A DNA stretch of 64,000 nucleotides, from contig OENT01000093.1 in the NCBI GenBank assembly GCA_900239685.1, positions 1 through 64,000 of the forward strand. The letters run 5' to 3'. This document shows positions 1 through 14,384 of this stretch, in pieces. Position 1 is the stretch's first letter. Each line of letters begins with the position of its first letter. This DNA comes from Rotaria macrura (lineage: Eukaryota > Rotifera > Eurotatoria > Philodinida > Philodinidae). The position numbers were made by a program, and so were the translations under genes. The notes under the pieces are model-generated. The model ran no database searches, was not told the origin of the DNA, and saw only the letters and a program-made list of their open reading frames with translations.

Positions 1-877
1 TATCCCTACGTATTAAAAGAAAAATAATTTGATAAATGTGATGTACATTTATCGTATAAGAACTTATTATTTAAAATGAATACCTCAAAAAGATAATTAT
101 TCATGAACTCAAAATTTAAACGGGAACATAGAAACTTAGATAATGGATTTGATTAACTTAAAAGCACAATGTCCTAAACTTCATTGACAAATAAAATACA
201 CAAGGAAAAAGTAGGCGAAGCAACTTTTCAATTGTGGAACCATTGTAAAACAAAGCATATTTTTATCTTACGAAGTAGACTGAGTTAATATTTTATTACC
301 CTACAGTACCAAACACAATACTTTTCTAAATTCGTAAATACCTTAGGTATTTTGCTTCTGTGTGAGGTAGGGTACCAAACGTTAAAAACAAACACTACAT
401 TGCAATCGTACTACAGTAAACTTCCAATCAATGGCAATGCAACAGTGACACCTATAACATTCACTATATTAAGTAAATCATCCGATAATATATTAATTTG
501 CATTTAAAATACTTTTTTCAAAATTTTCTTAATTGTTTTCTTCAATCCATGTTAACTATAATTTGTTACATATTTTACCTATGACCTGCTCAAAAAATCA
601 AGAAAGAGGAAATATCTTAAGAGGCATTAGTCCCTATATAATGTCTGATGACATTTTTGTCGTCATGCTCTTTTCTTTTTTCGTTCTTAAAAAAAAAGAA
701 AGAAAACCGCATATTGTTTATGTATTTTTCAGATCTATTTTTTATATTGTTTAATATATGTCATGGAACAGTGTACTATTCGTATGTTTGATCGTCTTTG
801 CTATTTTATCAAATAATGGTTGAACCAGAGAAGAAAGGTTAGAGAAGAAAAAGGAATCATAATTCTTTCGTAATAAT
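1..877. other. No gene recognised upstream of the first gene
   Basis: AT-rich sequence with no convincing coding region. An open frame at 533-754 translates to low-complexity residues without a recognisable domain and is not called. The last ~100 bases must hold the promoter or 5' leader of the gene that starts at 878. An in-frame TAA at 860-862 precedes its ATG. Confidence 0.5.
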
Positions 878-3800
878 ATGTGTTCGAGTTCAGATATTTC
901 TCCTAATCTTGAAGATACAGTGCGAAATCTTCGAGAAGAAAATGCAAAACTTTTACAATTACTTCGTTCTCGTAAGTATCTTCATGTCTAAATTTATTGT
1001 TCTATTGAAACAGGCAATAACGAAATCTTTCTTGAATGCCTTTTCAGAAGGACTTCTATTCGATTCATCTGCAATAATTGATGGAAAATCAAATGATTCA
1101 TCGAATATATCGTTCGATAATTCTGATATATCACTTACAACAAACTCAATAAATACAACAAATCAAATAACACATCAACATGTTAATAATCATGGTCCAA
1201 TAAATCAACAAAATTATTCTGGTCAAATAGTTCATGGTAATCAATCTAATATAACACCTAATTTCAATACAGTTATTCAAACAACAACACAACCATTTGT
1301 GCAAAATAATTCCAATACACTCGTACAAAACAATACGAACTTAATACAACCGATCAATTTAGTTAATTTCAATAATGTTAGTTTGGATTCAATACAATCA
1401 TTTTTTGCTTCACAAAATAATCTTGTTTATTTATCTCAAACATCTTCGTCAGCAACAACCACAACTACCACTACAACAACATCAAATATGAAATTTAATC
1501 ATGAATCCGAACAACATCAAATATCTATACGACCGAAACCATCAATTATTCCGCAACAATCAGAATTAGCATCCGTTGCACCTAAAGTTAAAAGTGAATA
1601 CTACGACAATTTATCACGACAAATGTCATCATCAAATAGTGAAACGACAAATTTACTTGACAATGATTTAAATCATAAACAACCGAGACCAATTCGGCCT
1701 AAACCATTATCGAGAAATAATCCTTTGCAGGTAAGATCTTATACTCTTGTGTCCATCTGATAAAAATACGATAATCATCAAATTCGGATGCATGCTGTTT
1801 GTGACGGTACAAATTATGAACATTAGTTTTCCGTACTAATGAACATTTATACGGCAAATATAGTTGATTTTATTGACAGATCAAAAAAGAAAATATATAT
1901 CTGGTAGCCTACTGTTATTGAGTTGAGATAGCTGTCATTCAAGACATTTTTCACTTATGAAATTTAAAATCATTCTACAGGACTAAACAGTATACATGAG
2001 CTTCGATTCTTTCATCATACATTTAAAATTCACCGAAAAAAACAGAGTACAAGCAATAATTAGAGATTGATACATTTTGCTGCAAAAGGATTTCCGCTAT
2101 GTTTTTTCCCTAAGGTCCAAGACTAAATAAAGAAAAAGAATATTTTGGTTTTCTCACTATTTACATGTGTTGATCTTCATTTTCTTATTAATAACATTAA
2201 AGGTTACACATCCGTATTGTGTCGTAGACAGTAATCTTGAGGCACTGAAAGCGCCTGTTAAAAATTGAAAACAGATTCGCACAGGATCCGTTATCAGTTG
2301 TTAATAGATTTGATCAAAGTCTTAGAGAAACATTCATAATATTGGGGCAATTATTTCAAAATGGCTTCAAAAATCACAGGAAACCCAAATTATTTTGTAT
2401 GGTTTTCTTTCTTGATAGCAAACACAACGTCAGATTCATTTTGTTTTTTTTACATTGATCTTCTGACTTCTCCTTAAGAACGATGGGCAAAGTTCAAAGT
2501 GTGTTCTTTTCTTGGTCCTAATTGCAAGTGCTCTCTGACTTTTTGGCGAATAGGCTATAAAATAGAAAATCGCTAAATGTATACTTGCGGTTGTTTCTTT
2601 CTCGTAAATCCTCCTAACAATATTAGCTTAAGATTTTTAATGAAATTCTTCATTGACATGATCGTTTTTATTTTTTGAAAGGTTTACGCTCCTGTTGTTC
2701 TCAATGAAACAAAACCTATTACAACGAATGTTCTAACGTCACCTTCATTAATTAACAATACAACAACATCGTCAACAGTATCTTTACTTTCTCCATCCAG
2801 ATCTTTCGATGAACATCATATTGATTTATCTCCTCAATTTATTCAATCGAAATCAATGGATCTATCAGTTCCACCAACAAATAATCTTCTGGCGACAGCC
2901 ACAACAGCAACCACAACTACAAACACAACAATAACAAAGAAATCTAGTAAAGCTGCTGTACGTAATCGTAAGAAGACATCTACATCATCTGTTATTGTAC
3001 CATCAACAAATTCAACATTAATACCCATTGCACCTAATCCCGGTCGACCACTAGCACCAGCACCAATTAATGTTCAACGTGTAGTAACAACCAATAAACG
3101 TTCAGTCGCAAATAAAAAATCAAATTCAAAAACATTTGTTGAATATCATGGTGAAAGTATAATACAACAGAGTTCAACGTCGCCAACAAATTCTTTTGCA
3201 GAATCCATTTCTGGTTTAATGCAAAATTTCGATCAAGAATTAATGGCATCGAATTTTTTATCTCAACCACCAACAACAAATATACTTTCAAATGATTCAT
3301 CAGCAAATGTAAATATTATACGTACACTAGATAATATTGACGTACGACAAATTGTTAATACATCAATACAACGAAATGATTCTTATCAATCCATGCCAAC
3401 ACTTGATGAATTCAATGATCGACTTGATAGTGAAACTAATCAAACCTTACACGATTATAACGTTGATAATGAACAGATAACATCATTCATGAATGAAGAA
3501 GATATGCGTTTTGCAGAAATGAATTTTGATGAAAATACATTTTTAAAACAATTCGATTTGGATGATGCTGGAATTAAGTTAAACGTTCATTCAGAACAAA
3601 ATATATTCACTAGTCTTTTAACCAGTAATCATCATTTGAATAATTCAACTGAACAAGCCAATCCTACATTACCTCCATCACAGCCACTGCCGCCGCCGCC
3701 GCCGCCGCCGCCACCACCATCACTACCACCTCCTATCTATCCGGGTTCATCATTAATTAATAATAATATTTTTACAACTGTTGTGCCATTAGGTTTACGA

Positions 3801-6800
3801 CAACAATCATCAAACAATAATACATTTAATAATACTAATATATCAAGATTTTTGCCAGAAGAAGGTGTTCAATTAACGTAAGTTGAGCTTATTACCTTAC
3901 TGAATATCTGTAGACGAGTTTCAATAAGAGATTCCGGTCTAAGTCTAACGTTCTGGTTTTTTTTTCATGAACGATATTATTTGAATTGCTGAACTAGTTG
4001 AGACATAATTCATATGATCGATGATTTCACTCATCAAGTCTGTCAAGTTTGTTGGAACAAAACTAAATCATTACTACTCTTGTTTCGGTCGGTTATACAG
4101 TATATTCAATGCTAAGACTCACACGTTTCTATGTCCGATCAAAGATTTGATAATATTTTTCCGAAAACAAGACAAATAATCCCATTAACAATAGAAATAT
4201 GAAAAGAAAAGAAATCCTTGGTCTAATTCTTTTCTCAAAGAAAAAAACAAACGATATTTGCTTGAATAGACACATGTACGAACAAGAACACTCAATAAAA
4301 GAACTATGCGGATTTTCTTTCGTTCTGTTCCTTCTTGTTCCTAGAAATGATGCACGTCGCCATGAACGGAAGTAATTTCTCTATTCATTGATCCTATTGT
4401 TTATTATTGCTCGTCTGCAGATTAAATTTTTTTGTATAGGATCAGAATTTCACAGTACAAATCAAACTTTTTGAAATTGAAAGCTCATTTTTAAATATAA
4501 TTTCAAAAGACAAGAAACTAATAGAATTATAGCTCAACTTTTTCCAGAATACTAGATCCGATATGTAGTATAACATTTTTTAACTTCTATGGCAAGGAAT
4601 ACACAATGTAATGTATTGGTAAAAAGGATTCTACTCGATGGCACACAAGTGAAATGTACAGCGTGTACCTATTAAGCTAAACATTTCATAATCTAACTAC
4701 TAATGGATTGCCTAATTAAATAAAAGAAGCTGATGCTCTTCTTACTGCGAGAGAAACGTTTCTTTCAGTCAATAATGCTTCACAATTTGACAGTATCTTC
4801 TCGAATCTTTTTTTTTCTTTTAACAGTAGATTCTGTGTGTCAATTTCATATAAGTTATGGGTTGTAAGAAAACATCGAATCCTTGCATTTTTAGGCGTTC
4901 ACCTTCGTTGGCCCAAAATTATTGGGTTCTTTACCTTGCTTCTCAATAGTCTGATTTGCTTCTAGTGCAGACGTTTATGCTACTAATAGATAAGATTAAA
5001 TATTCGCACGGTCATAAGTAAAAAGTATGAACGTATAAACTTAGTTCGATGTGTTAGAGTCACAATTTCTGGAGTAGGCATATATACGTATGTGGACATT
5101 CTACTTGGAGGGTAGTCTGAACACACATTTTAGCAGGATGTTTTCGCATTTTTATTGGATACTATTCGCTAATTTATACAGAAATGTATGTGATTTAGAC
5201 TGAAAAAGAAACCTGAATTATGAAAAAATGCAAGATACTAATCTATATCAATTTTGTACATGTACACTAGAGACAGTTTCTTGATCTTCATAAAATTTCT
5301 TTTTCAAGTTTGATATATTTATCGTTTTCCCTAGAAAAAAGTTAGATGAATTCTCTTCAATAGTTATGGAAGTAAATCGAACTAATATATGAGTTCGAGA
5401 CATTTCAAGTTATTGTGAACACCTTTGGTAATGAACTATCTTCACCTTTGTAAAGTATATAGAATTCACATTTTGCATAATGGTACTCAGATATTTAATG
5501 CGACTCAACTATATATAATGTTGTTAGCTGAAAATATAAGCACGTCAATCGTCAATATATTTTGAAATGGAAAGATCTTATATGTGAAATCAATTTTTCA
5601 ACACAAGAATAGAAGTTTCTTCTAGAGAAAATATCGGTCGAATTCAAGTTTTTTTAATGAGTTCTTAAATCAAATTGAGTTGCGTGGGTTTTTGCTCTTT
5701 GATATTTTACAGCTTTCAAAAGAAAAAAAATACACGTCAAGTTGATTGAATTTGTCAAAAGAAAAACAAAACAGTGACAGGAGGGAAGCGTTTAAAGTTT
5801 TCAACTCTCATACATGTACCTGAAGGAACCATGTGGGACTAGAAAATTTTACTGTTATCATCAATATCCAACTGTCTTCAGTTGTTGCTAAATCTCTGAA
5901 GAATGAGCATCCTTTTAGATATGAACTCGAACTTGCTCATTAGTAAGGTGAAAATGGAAACCCTTGTTTTGTTGGTAAAGAAGATCTTGATGTACTATCA
6001 AGGACCGTTTCGCCTCGTGATTAAAAATAATAGCTACATCATGCTTCACAATTGAATCCCACAGGAATTGCACTAATAGTTTTTGTTTTCTATATTGTAG
6101 TGCACGTCATATTGAACCAAGTCAAGTAGCAACCTATGAATCAGTAAAATATCAAGATATTCTTGATGATTTAGTAACTGTAACCGATCAAGACGTATTA
6201 AGTCATGTTCAAGCTGCAGCTGCTAATGATACAACAGTAATTGCAAGTGATTTTTCATTTGCATTACTCGAGGCAACCAATGCGATAATAAAAACAACAG
6301 AAATTCAAGGTGCCGAAGAAACAGCATCGGCATTTGTTGATTTGCAATACTTTTATCCCATTGAACAAGAGCAGGAGTTATTACAAAAGCAATTAGAGGA
6401 ATGTGAACAAAAAGAAGAACAAGATACATCAGTTATTCTTGATGAAAAATTTCCAAATGAAACTATATCATCTGCTGAATCACCTATATCGAATGAGAAT
6501 CCAGCAATAACTGATCTAACATCGATTCTACAAATAAATCAAACACGTTCACCATCTCCAATTAAAGAAACAATACCAGTTATCGATTATGATGCACTTC
6601 TTCCTCCAGAACCTACTCCTCCAGCTCCTCCTCCGCCGCCACCAGCACCAGCTCCAGTGCCTGTATCACAACAGCTACCATCGAATGATTATCCAACATT
6701 ATATGATAATAATTCTCGAAAAGCATGTATTATATTTGAGCCAATATTATCTCCGACGAATTCTCTATCACCAATGAAACCTCTGTCACCAATGAAACCT

Positions 6801-8267
6801 CTATCACCAATAAAACCTCTATCACCTATAAAACCTTTATCACCAATAAAACCACCGTCACCAATAAAACCACCATCCCCAATTAAAACTTCACAAGATG
6901 AACTTGTTCTTGAATCTGGCTGTTTAATTAACACATATACTGAAAAATTGAATGCACTAAATGATGATGATATTGAAGAATTATTGAATGAAACATCTAA
7001 TAATGAATATGAAATCATTGAAAATCAAGGTCATACATCTCCATCAACTAATTTAACCATTGAAAATCTTGATCAATTAGTTGAAGAAATTGAGCAGCCA
7101 ACAGAAAAGGTTCTTGAAAAGAACTTTTATCATTATCAAAAAATCTATCATGAAAATTTAAAGAAAAAACCAAAAGAACAGTATACACCAATACCATCTG
7201 TGAAATTAAAACTTAATTCAATCTATCCAAAACACAAGAAAAAACGTAAAGCAACTTCACCAACTCCAGTGCCAGAAGATGTGCGACCACCACTAAAAAT
7301 CAAGATACGTACAAAATTATCTTTACCTCCACCTCAACCACCAACACCGCCACCACCACCATCACCTCCTGCTCTTACTCCACCACCTGTGCCAAAAGAA
7401 AAACAATCAGTACCGAAAATTAAAATTCGTAAACCAATTAAAAAGCCTAAACGTAAAAAGCCATCAACGCCTTCAATCGATGATCAATTGGAACGGGAAG
7501 CAAAACTTTCACTAAAAACTGAATATGCTGGTTTAACACGATTCGAACAATCATTGGCTCAACTTTATCATCAGCACTCATCACCAGATACACAGGTACC
7601 TCCGACACCTGGAGAAAATGAAGATTTTCCAATAATTCCCAATAAACAAGATACACCACCAACAAATGAAACCAAGTTAAATTCATCGTCACCATTGAAT
7701 CAAAATAAAAAATTGTCACATTTATTGAATTACGATGACGAACCATTAAATAACAATACATTTATAACGCCACCACCAGACATTGACATCAATGTTCAAC
7801 AACACAAAACTTCGAATGATTTTTATCATATGTCAAAAAAGTCGAAAAAATCTCAACAACATTCTTTTATCAATAGAGAATACTATTCAACAGCAACGAG
7901 AAATACACAAGTATTACCACGATCACAACCACCAGCAATGCATATTGATCCATATGCACAATCTTATCATCATTTCGATCCAAGAACGACACCATTTTTT
8001 AATTTTCCTTTTCCAAATCCATTCATGAATCCACATCCAGCAACAACTTCAACACACTTTCATCCTAATACGATGAAGTATCATTATCCAACTCATAGTT
8101 ATCCAACACATCAACAACAATATTCGTATCATCCACATTTACAATCACAACAACAGTACAATGGTTCGAACTACATGTGTAAGTCTCAAGAGAAAGAATG
8201 TTGTTGTTTTCTTAAACGACGAGAGAAAACAGGATTTTCAATAGTTAATAATAGTTGTGTTTGTTGA
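878..8267 (+). CDS. Large disordered proline-rich, probably nuclear protein, family unknown
   Basis: Four exons join in frame: 878-971, 1048-1730, 2682-3877 and 6101-8267. Together they encode about 1,379 aa. The ATG at 878 is the first after an in-frame stop, and residues 11-31 (LEDTVRNLREENAKLLQLL) look like a short coiled coil. The rest is low complexity: Asn/Thr/Ser-rich in exon 2 with two RPKP motifs, a run of about ten prolines near residue 600, further Pro-rich blocks, and seven S-P-x-K repeats at 881-920. Basic clusters KHKKKRK (1035-1041) and KKPKRKK (~1105) resemble nuclear localisation signals. Two KIKIR motifs sit near 1057 and 1097. I recognise no folded domain and do not assign a family; a chromatin or transcription regulator is only an inference from composition. 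A good donor (GTAAGT, 8179) lies in exon 4. If used with the AG at 8304-8305, a split TAA would end the protein at 1,350 aa. Confidence 0.75.
6768..6887 (+). repeat. 18-bp coding tandem repeat, seven S-P-(M/I)-K units
   Basis: Seven head-to-tail copies of an 18-base unit encode (P)-L/P-S-P-M/I-K, residues 881-920 of the large disordered protein. Third positions vary between copies (tca/tcc, cca/cct), so the protein sequence is better kept than the DNA. S-P-x-K is the full consensus for cyclin-dependent kinases. An eighth SPIK lies outside the array near residue 810. Confidence 0.85.
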
Positions 8268-8271
8268 GTTC

Positions 8272-8277
8272 AATAAA
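8272..8277 (+). promoter_or_regulatory. Possible polyadenylation signal AATAAA
   Basis: AATAAA lies 5 bases after the TGA-type stop at 8265-8267 of the large disordered gene. It is so close to the stop that a later signal is also possible, because the flanking DNA is AT-rich and AATAAA is common by chance. Confidence 0.3.
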
Positions 8278-10377
8278 AATTCGAATCCTTATTCACTGTA
8301 TTCAGAAAATAGAAGAAAACATGAGTTGCCTTCTTACATTGAGCAGTTGCGATATGCTTTAAACATTTATCAGGACATCATTACAGAATGTATGCACTAT
8401 AGATCTACTCTGTTCGAATACCGATCATTGGATTCGATTAATTCTACTTGAAGCTTCTTTGCGCCGAGACTCATCATAGAAGACATGCTTAAGGGTTATG
8501 CGAATTTTTAGTCAGTACACCGTTGAATGATTTGACTTGTTGAAGCATTTCTTCGTTATTTTCGTGTCAAGTACGAATGTATTAATGAAACTCGACTAAT
8601 AGACCCGATAACGTTTATAAGAAATTTATTAGAGTACGATGCAAAATTTGTCATTATTTGTATATTCGTAATGAGAACATTTTGATTCTTATCAAGGTAA
8701 CATATAATAATCCTTCACTTTCATTATAAGTGCTTTATAAAGATGAATCGAAAGCAAATAAATTTGAAAAAAATGACTTCTTCATCGCTGTACATAGAAA
8801 ATGTTGTTTACTAACATCATTCAAACTGACTTTAAACATTCCAGAATGTATGATCTAACACAACCTCGAGATTATTATGATAGAATAAAAACTACAGATT
8901 TGACGATTGTTTTCTTTCAATTCTGAAAATAAAATACTGCTAGAAAATTTAACCAAAAATATCCAGAGTGACATTTCGTGTCATGATATTTACTGAATAA
9001 CTATGCTATTGACTATCGACCTATATCTAGCGTTGAGTTAATGTTTTGTGATAGGGATTCAGTAAAATTTCGAGAAATAATGCATTATCTAGAATACATC
9101 GGAGTAGTAATTTATATGATCTAAACATATTCGCTCTCTCTATATATATGCAGATATATAATCAGCATTAACGTTTATAAGTAATTAATGACTCCAATCA
9201 GTATGATTCTGAATTCGTTCGTCATGAAATTTCAATTTCGTATATATGCCGTCGGTACTAGTGTAATAGCATTCAAGTATTTATAATTAAACAATAACTC
9301 AAGTTTACGTATGAGCACAAATAATCATCGGTAGAAATGCGCAGTACTTATACACGATTATGGTATCCAAATAGTCTGCTATTTATGTGTCACAAAACGT
9401 GCTTCTTTCAAGTGCGTAATGCTTTAATCCATAGATCGTGACGTGTAAAATTTGAAGATTCTCTTTTAGAAAACTAAAGATTCTACGAATATGAATAATT
9501 AATGAGAAAAATTATTGCTTGATGAGAAACGATTCTGTACTAAAACATTGAATAATTCATATAGGTCAAATCTACTGAATTTATGAGCTATAAACCATAG
9601 TACATATTGCATAAATAATATTTATGATTTTACTTGACTAAGAAAGGAAAAAAAACGTAATCGATAAGTAGACAGATGAAATGAATAGAAGAGATATGAT
9701 ATGATGCGGAGTAGATTATTTTTCTCATTGACATCAATAAGAAATGAGTTTCTAATGATTGTTTCATAAATTATCAAGATTTTAATAAATATTCATTGTT
9801 TTCTTTTTTTAGCCTCTCATGATCGTCATTCATTCGACAGATAACATCTTCTTTCTTTGTTTTATTAATATTTCCGACTTGTTTTTTTTCAAACAAACGT
9901 CGACTTTGACAATCGACATGCGCAGATACGTCGTAGTGTATATCTGTTCCAGTGACTAGTATTAGAATATCTGTACTCTTCTTTCGTCTTTGATTTATGT
10001 ATTAATACTCTCTATTGATAGTCACAATGAATTGGAAAATATTAATTAAAAATTTAAAAAAAAGTTGTGTCTATCGTTGTTTGCATTTTTTATTAAAAAA
10101 TGTAATATGTGTGAGGAGTGAAATCTTTTCTTATTGTTTATCTCTCTTGGTATTATTATTCTTTACATATTAATTATGAGAAAAAGTATTTTTGTTTTTG
10201 GATGTATTCAATGCTTTGTTTCTTTTTTCCTGGCGGTTTCCTTCATTTTACTTCCGAGCAACGATGACAATGTGTAACTGTTGTGTGTGTCTTTTTTTCG
10301 TGTACAGTTGAGATATTCTGTCTTGTTATTTATAAATCGGATATGTATTTAATAAAAATGCGAATCATATATATAGA

Positions 10378-10378
<1 letters not shown>

Positions 10379-10411
<33 letters not shown>

Positions 10412-10412
10412 G
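10379..10412. repeat. (CA)n(TA)n compound microsatellite
   Basis: About seven CA units run directly into about ten TA units. A simple repeat with no associated gene. Confidence 0.9.
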
Positions 10413-10667
10413 TATGTGTACATATTAAAAAAGTATTTCTTCTCTGTCGAATGTATCTTTTTAGTCTTGTTTGAAAAATCAAAAAAAGATTATATGCTAG
10501 TCCTCCCCATTTTGTTTTCCATTGTATACATAACTACATATTTCTGTTCTTCTTTTCCTCTATTTCTTTCTAAATGTCTCCTACAGTGCCTATTCTTTCT
10601 TGTAATACTAGACTAGCCGTTTGCCTTGTACAAACGATGAATCTCAGTACGAAATCAAATACTTAAT

Positions 10668-10696
10668 GACGACGATGATGATGATGATGATGATGA
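10668..10696. repeat. (GAT)n microsatellite
   Basis: A run of about nine GAC/GAT triplets in non-coding DNA. Confidence 0.85.
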
Positions 10697-13600
10697 CACA
10701 TAACTTCCTAAACGAGTTGTCTGTATTCTTATCTTTGTACAAAAGAATATTGTTTTCTTTTTCTTTTGTTTTTTTTTCTTTCGATTCTATGTTTGTATTT
10801 TGTTCTCTTCATATAAATTCTTTCGTTTGTTGTTTTTTTTTCTGTTCAATATATGCGCGCGTATATGAATGTGTGCCAAGCCGTTGAGCTCAAAAAAAAT
10901 AAAAATCTCAATTTGGACAAATTAATATTAATACAAAACTTAGTTTTACATCTGGATATGACGGTTATTCAAAGTGAACACTAACGAAGAACGTTAGTTT
11001 TTGAACCTTTGATTATGCTTTTGAAATGACGCAAGATAATAAAAGTGTTATCATCTTAACTTCGGCAAAAACGTTCTGTGAGTAACACTTTTGGGAAGTA
11101 TTACATAGCATCGATCCCCATGTTTTATAAGAAACAAGTATCATATTACATGTTGGAATAGGCTCGTAAGATCTAGTTTTCAATTACTATTAGACTTCAG
11201 ATTGAATTGATGTCTTCTCATGCTATGTCTTACAAGAGAGATCAGAGAAAGACGGACAAATGTTTAGTGTCACTTTTGTTTACTCAATATCATACGAGTG
11301 AAACACAACGACCATATGAATGAATATAGATGCTTTGTTATACTACTGCAATGAAAAGTTTTCTCTGGTTGGTTCAACGTCAGATACATCATGTGAAAAC
11401 AATAAACTGGATGGTAGAATTAATATTATAGATCTTATGTTGTTTGATTGAATTTCCTTGCCTGTCGACAGAAATAATTAAATGGAAAGTAAGAATTGAG
11501 TTGAGTAAGATAAAGCAAAAGAAAAGTAATGCCATGAAAGCGTGTCGGGGAGAAATCAGAACTCATCTCGTAGGATGTATTAGTGCAACAGCAATCGTTC
11601 GACTTCCGTTTGCTGTGAATGAAATATTCCATTTTATGCAACCTTGATTTAATGCAAAATGGCATTAGTTGTCAATCATGCGATGGATTTACGAGATGTT
11701 CTATGGTAGAAACAACACGATGAAACACTTACTCAGTGTTAGAATTTTCACTGAAATTTTATTACAAAAAAACATAGAATCTGATACATAGTGTTCAATT
11801 TTCCTAACTGAAGCCTCAATTATTTTCGCTAGGTCATTATTTAAATACATAGATCATAATAACTGATTGTCACATGTTTATTTATTGATCAGAAATATTT
11901 ATCAATATCAAATGGATAGAAGATTTGCAAGAGAAATTTATTTTTCGACCCTATAAATTATAAAATAAAAACGTTGAACAATGCAATAGTTCGTTCTCTC
12001 TACTTTCCTAAAATCAATAATAATAGAGTAAACCATCTTTCCAAACACTTTCTACTGTTATGAACATGCAGTATTTATTCATCAGTCCAAAAATTAGAAA
12101 TTGTAACCTAATTATGTCATTCATTTATCAGATAATCGTACGACTTGTAGCATATGTATGTTTTCTGATGATTTCAAATCATTATTTCGTTTTCGTAACT
12201 AGCGAACATAAAATATTGAGTTTATCATTACATCTGAAAACCATTAACATGATCGATTCATTCTTAAATGTCTGAACCACTCCTTCGACCATTTGACGTG
12301 TTCGCCTGTCAATGTATTAAAAATAAAACAAATATCTGAGACACCTATGCGTGTAGGTTAATCGTGTTTATGTATCTGTTTGAATACTACTTTTAACCAG
12401 ACACTGGAAATTTTGAAAAAGCATAGCCTTTTGTTTCTATAGACAAAATCGTAAGAAAAATAGAATTTTACATATGTGTTTAGTTACTCAGGGGCATTCT
12501 TTATATATCCGTAATCATTCACACTGGTCCATGGAACTACTCGTCATGATTTTTGAATAGTGTGTATAATTTCAAAATACATAAGTATTTCCATGGGAAA
12601 GTATTATTCTTTTTTATTGTCAAACGATAAAGAATAAAAATCATTATAATACAACATAATTTATGATAGTAATCAATCGCAAAAAACAGATTTTCACAAC
12701 AAAAAAGTTGGCAATTCCTACTTTTCTTTACTACACGAATGATCTAAAGTTGAAAGAATGATCCAACCTTTTTTGCTGGTATGAAGTTCTATTCATTCCA
12801 CAAGAATGATAATGTAGAAGTAAGCACTCTATTCTGTTTTACAAAGTCAAGAAAACCTGTGTTAACTGCAATAAGATTCAATTGAATATTGTTATTTCAC
12901 TTTCAAACTGTGTGTTATCTCTAAGATTTTCCTCATATTTTCATGCTTATATCACTCATTGACGAAAACAATTCAGAACCGATCGGAGATTACAAATACG
13001 ATTACGATAAATGAAAAATTACTGATAGACTCTCGAACACGAGAGTAGTATGAATTTCGACGATTTTTCATAACAATTCCATTAGCTTCTAATTTGTAGA
13101 AAAACTTGACTTATTTTCGAATCAATCATCTTTGTTTGAGCTATAATTATTAATAGACATGCTTTTGAAAACAACATTCGAACATAGCGAATTATCGAGA
13201 CATATCTAAATTTGTCATTGCAATTCATTAAAGAATCTTATAAGTTAATTCACAATTACGTCTAGTTTGTTGATGTACGACGCTTAAACATTCTATTCAT
13301 TCAACAGGAAAGAAAATCTTCAGCTTTTTCTCTCGGAAGTCGATGATTATTTTGCTCATAGACATTGCATATTGTTCGAATTAAAATCTTCAGGGAATTA
13401 AAGATTTGATTAGACTATTGAATTTTGACTATGCAGATTTACTAGAAATCACCAATTGTTCGACAATAAAGTCGTATTTCTGAATGACGATCTGAAACTT
13501 TGTGAATATCAAGAGTTCGACATGGCCATGCTCGGTGAAAAGAAATGCATACGTTTCAAAAATATCTCTCGTTGAGAACTGAAGCACTAGAAAAAATTTG

Positions 13601-13931
13601 TAACGTTCACAACATCAATGAGAAAGAGTATCTATCTATCATGCTGCATTATTTTTAGAAAAGCTTTTTCTTCAGCAGTTTTTTCTATTCGTGTTTTCTT
13701 TCTTTAGAAGGTAGTAATCTATCACAGTTCTATATGTGGAAGATTGTGATCAGATTGAAATTCAATAGCTTTTTCAAATCCAATATGCTTCTACACTTTT
13801 TTCCACACTGTAGTTTTTGTTCGATAGAAATAATATAATTGAAATCGGAACAAGACATCTGAGAAGATTTCCTCATTAGTTCTTATGCTATCTGATGTCG
13901 TTTCCTTATTTCGTCAATTGGTTTATTATGG

Positions 13932-14183
13932 TTAAAGAATTTCTTTTCTTCTTACCAACGAGTGAGCAATCAGCGGTAATTTCTTATACGAGTGATTCTC
14001 TTCAAACAAGACTTTTATATAGGTTACATTCTTTTTAATCTTGTGTTTTTGATTGAACATATGTGGAAATCGAATCGTATGATTAATACACAAAAAAATA
14101 AAACATCCATTTATTAAAGCGCAGAAAAGGAAAGCGAAGGCAAGATAGACAGCAATGATATGTGAGCGCGTATTCTGTTTCAT
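13932..14183 (-). CDS. Candidate 83-aa membrane or secreted small protein
   Basis: An ATG-initiated frame of 83 codons with a hydrophobic segment at residues 9-32 (IIAVYLAFAFLFCALINGCF) followed by a basic C-terminal half. It lies about 200 bases downstream of the cholinesterase stop codon on the same strand. It could be a small TM protein, an alternative 3' exon of that gene, or chance. No homology is recognised and the AT-rich context makes random hydrophobic frames common. Confidence 0.2.
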   Translation of the reverse strand: MKQNTRSHIIAVYLAFAFLFCALINGCFIFLCINHTIRFPHMFNQKHKIKKNVTYIKVLFEENHSYKKLPLIAHSLVRRKEIL

Positions 14184-14384
14184 GTGTCTAAATCGTTTGT
14201 TCTAATCGAATTATAATAATCATAATAATCGTAATGATAATACAAAGACACGGTAGATGAAAATATGGAATTTTTCTCGATGAATTCGCGTTCTTTTCAT
14301 GTGATAGTGCTGATGATGGACCATGAATAACACATCGTTCTAAATGAATTTAAACAAACAGAAAAAAAGAAGAAATTCTTTGTT

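Larger units (their letters stand above)
8278..13931. other. 5.6-kb intergenic stretch without a recognised gene
   Basis: AT-rich DNA with scattered short open frames (for example 11435-11665 and 11444-11647, overlapping on opposite strands, and 12060-12275). None has a recognisable domain, splice partners or coding-like composition. Microsatellites occur at 10379-10412 and 10668-10696. Confidence 0.5.

Noticed and set aside
909-1046. Open frame continuing through the first intron of the first gene
   Set aside because: GTAAGT at 972 and TTTTCAG at 1047 give a phase-matched 76-nt intron; the intronic translation is not needed.
8257-8451. Small frame after the first gene
   Set aside because: Begins at the end of the preceding coding exon, lacks its own ATG, and probably lies in the 3' UTR.
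11435-11665. Overlapping open frames on both strands
   Set aside because: Neither has a domain; mutual overlap in AT-rich DNA suggests chance.
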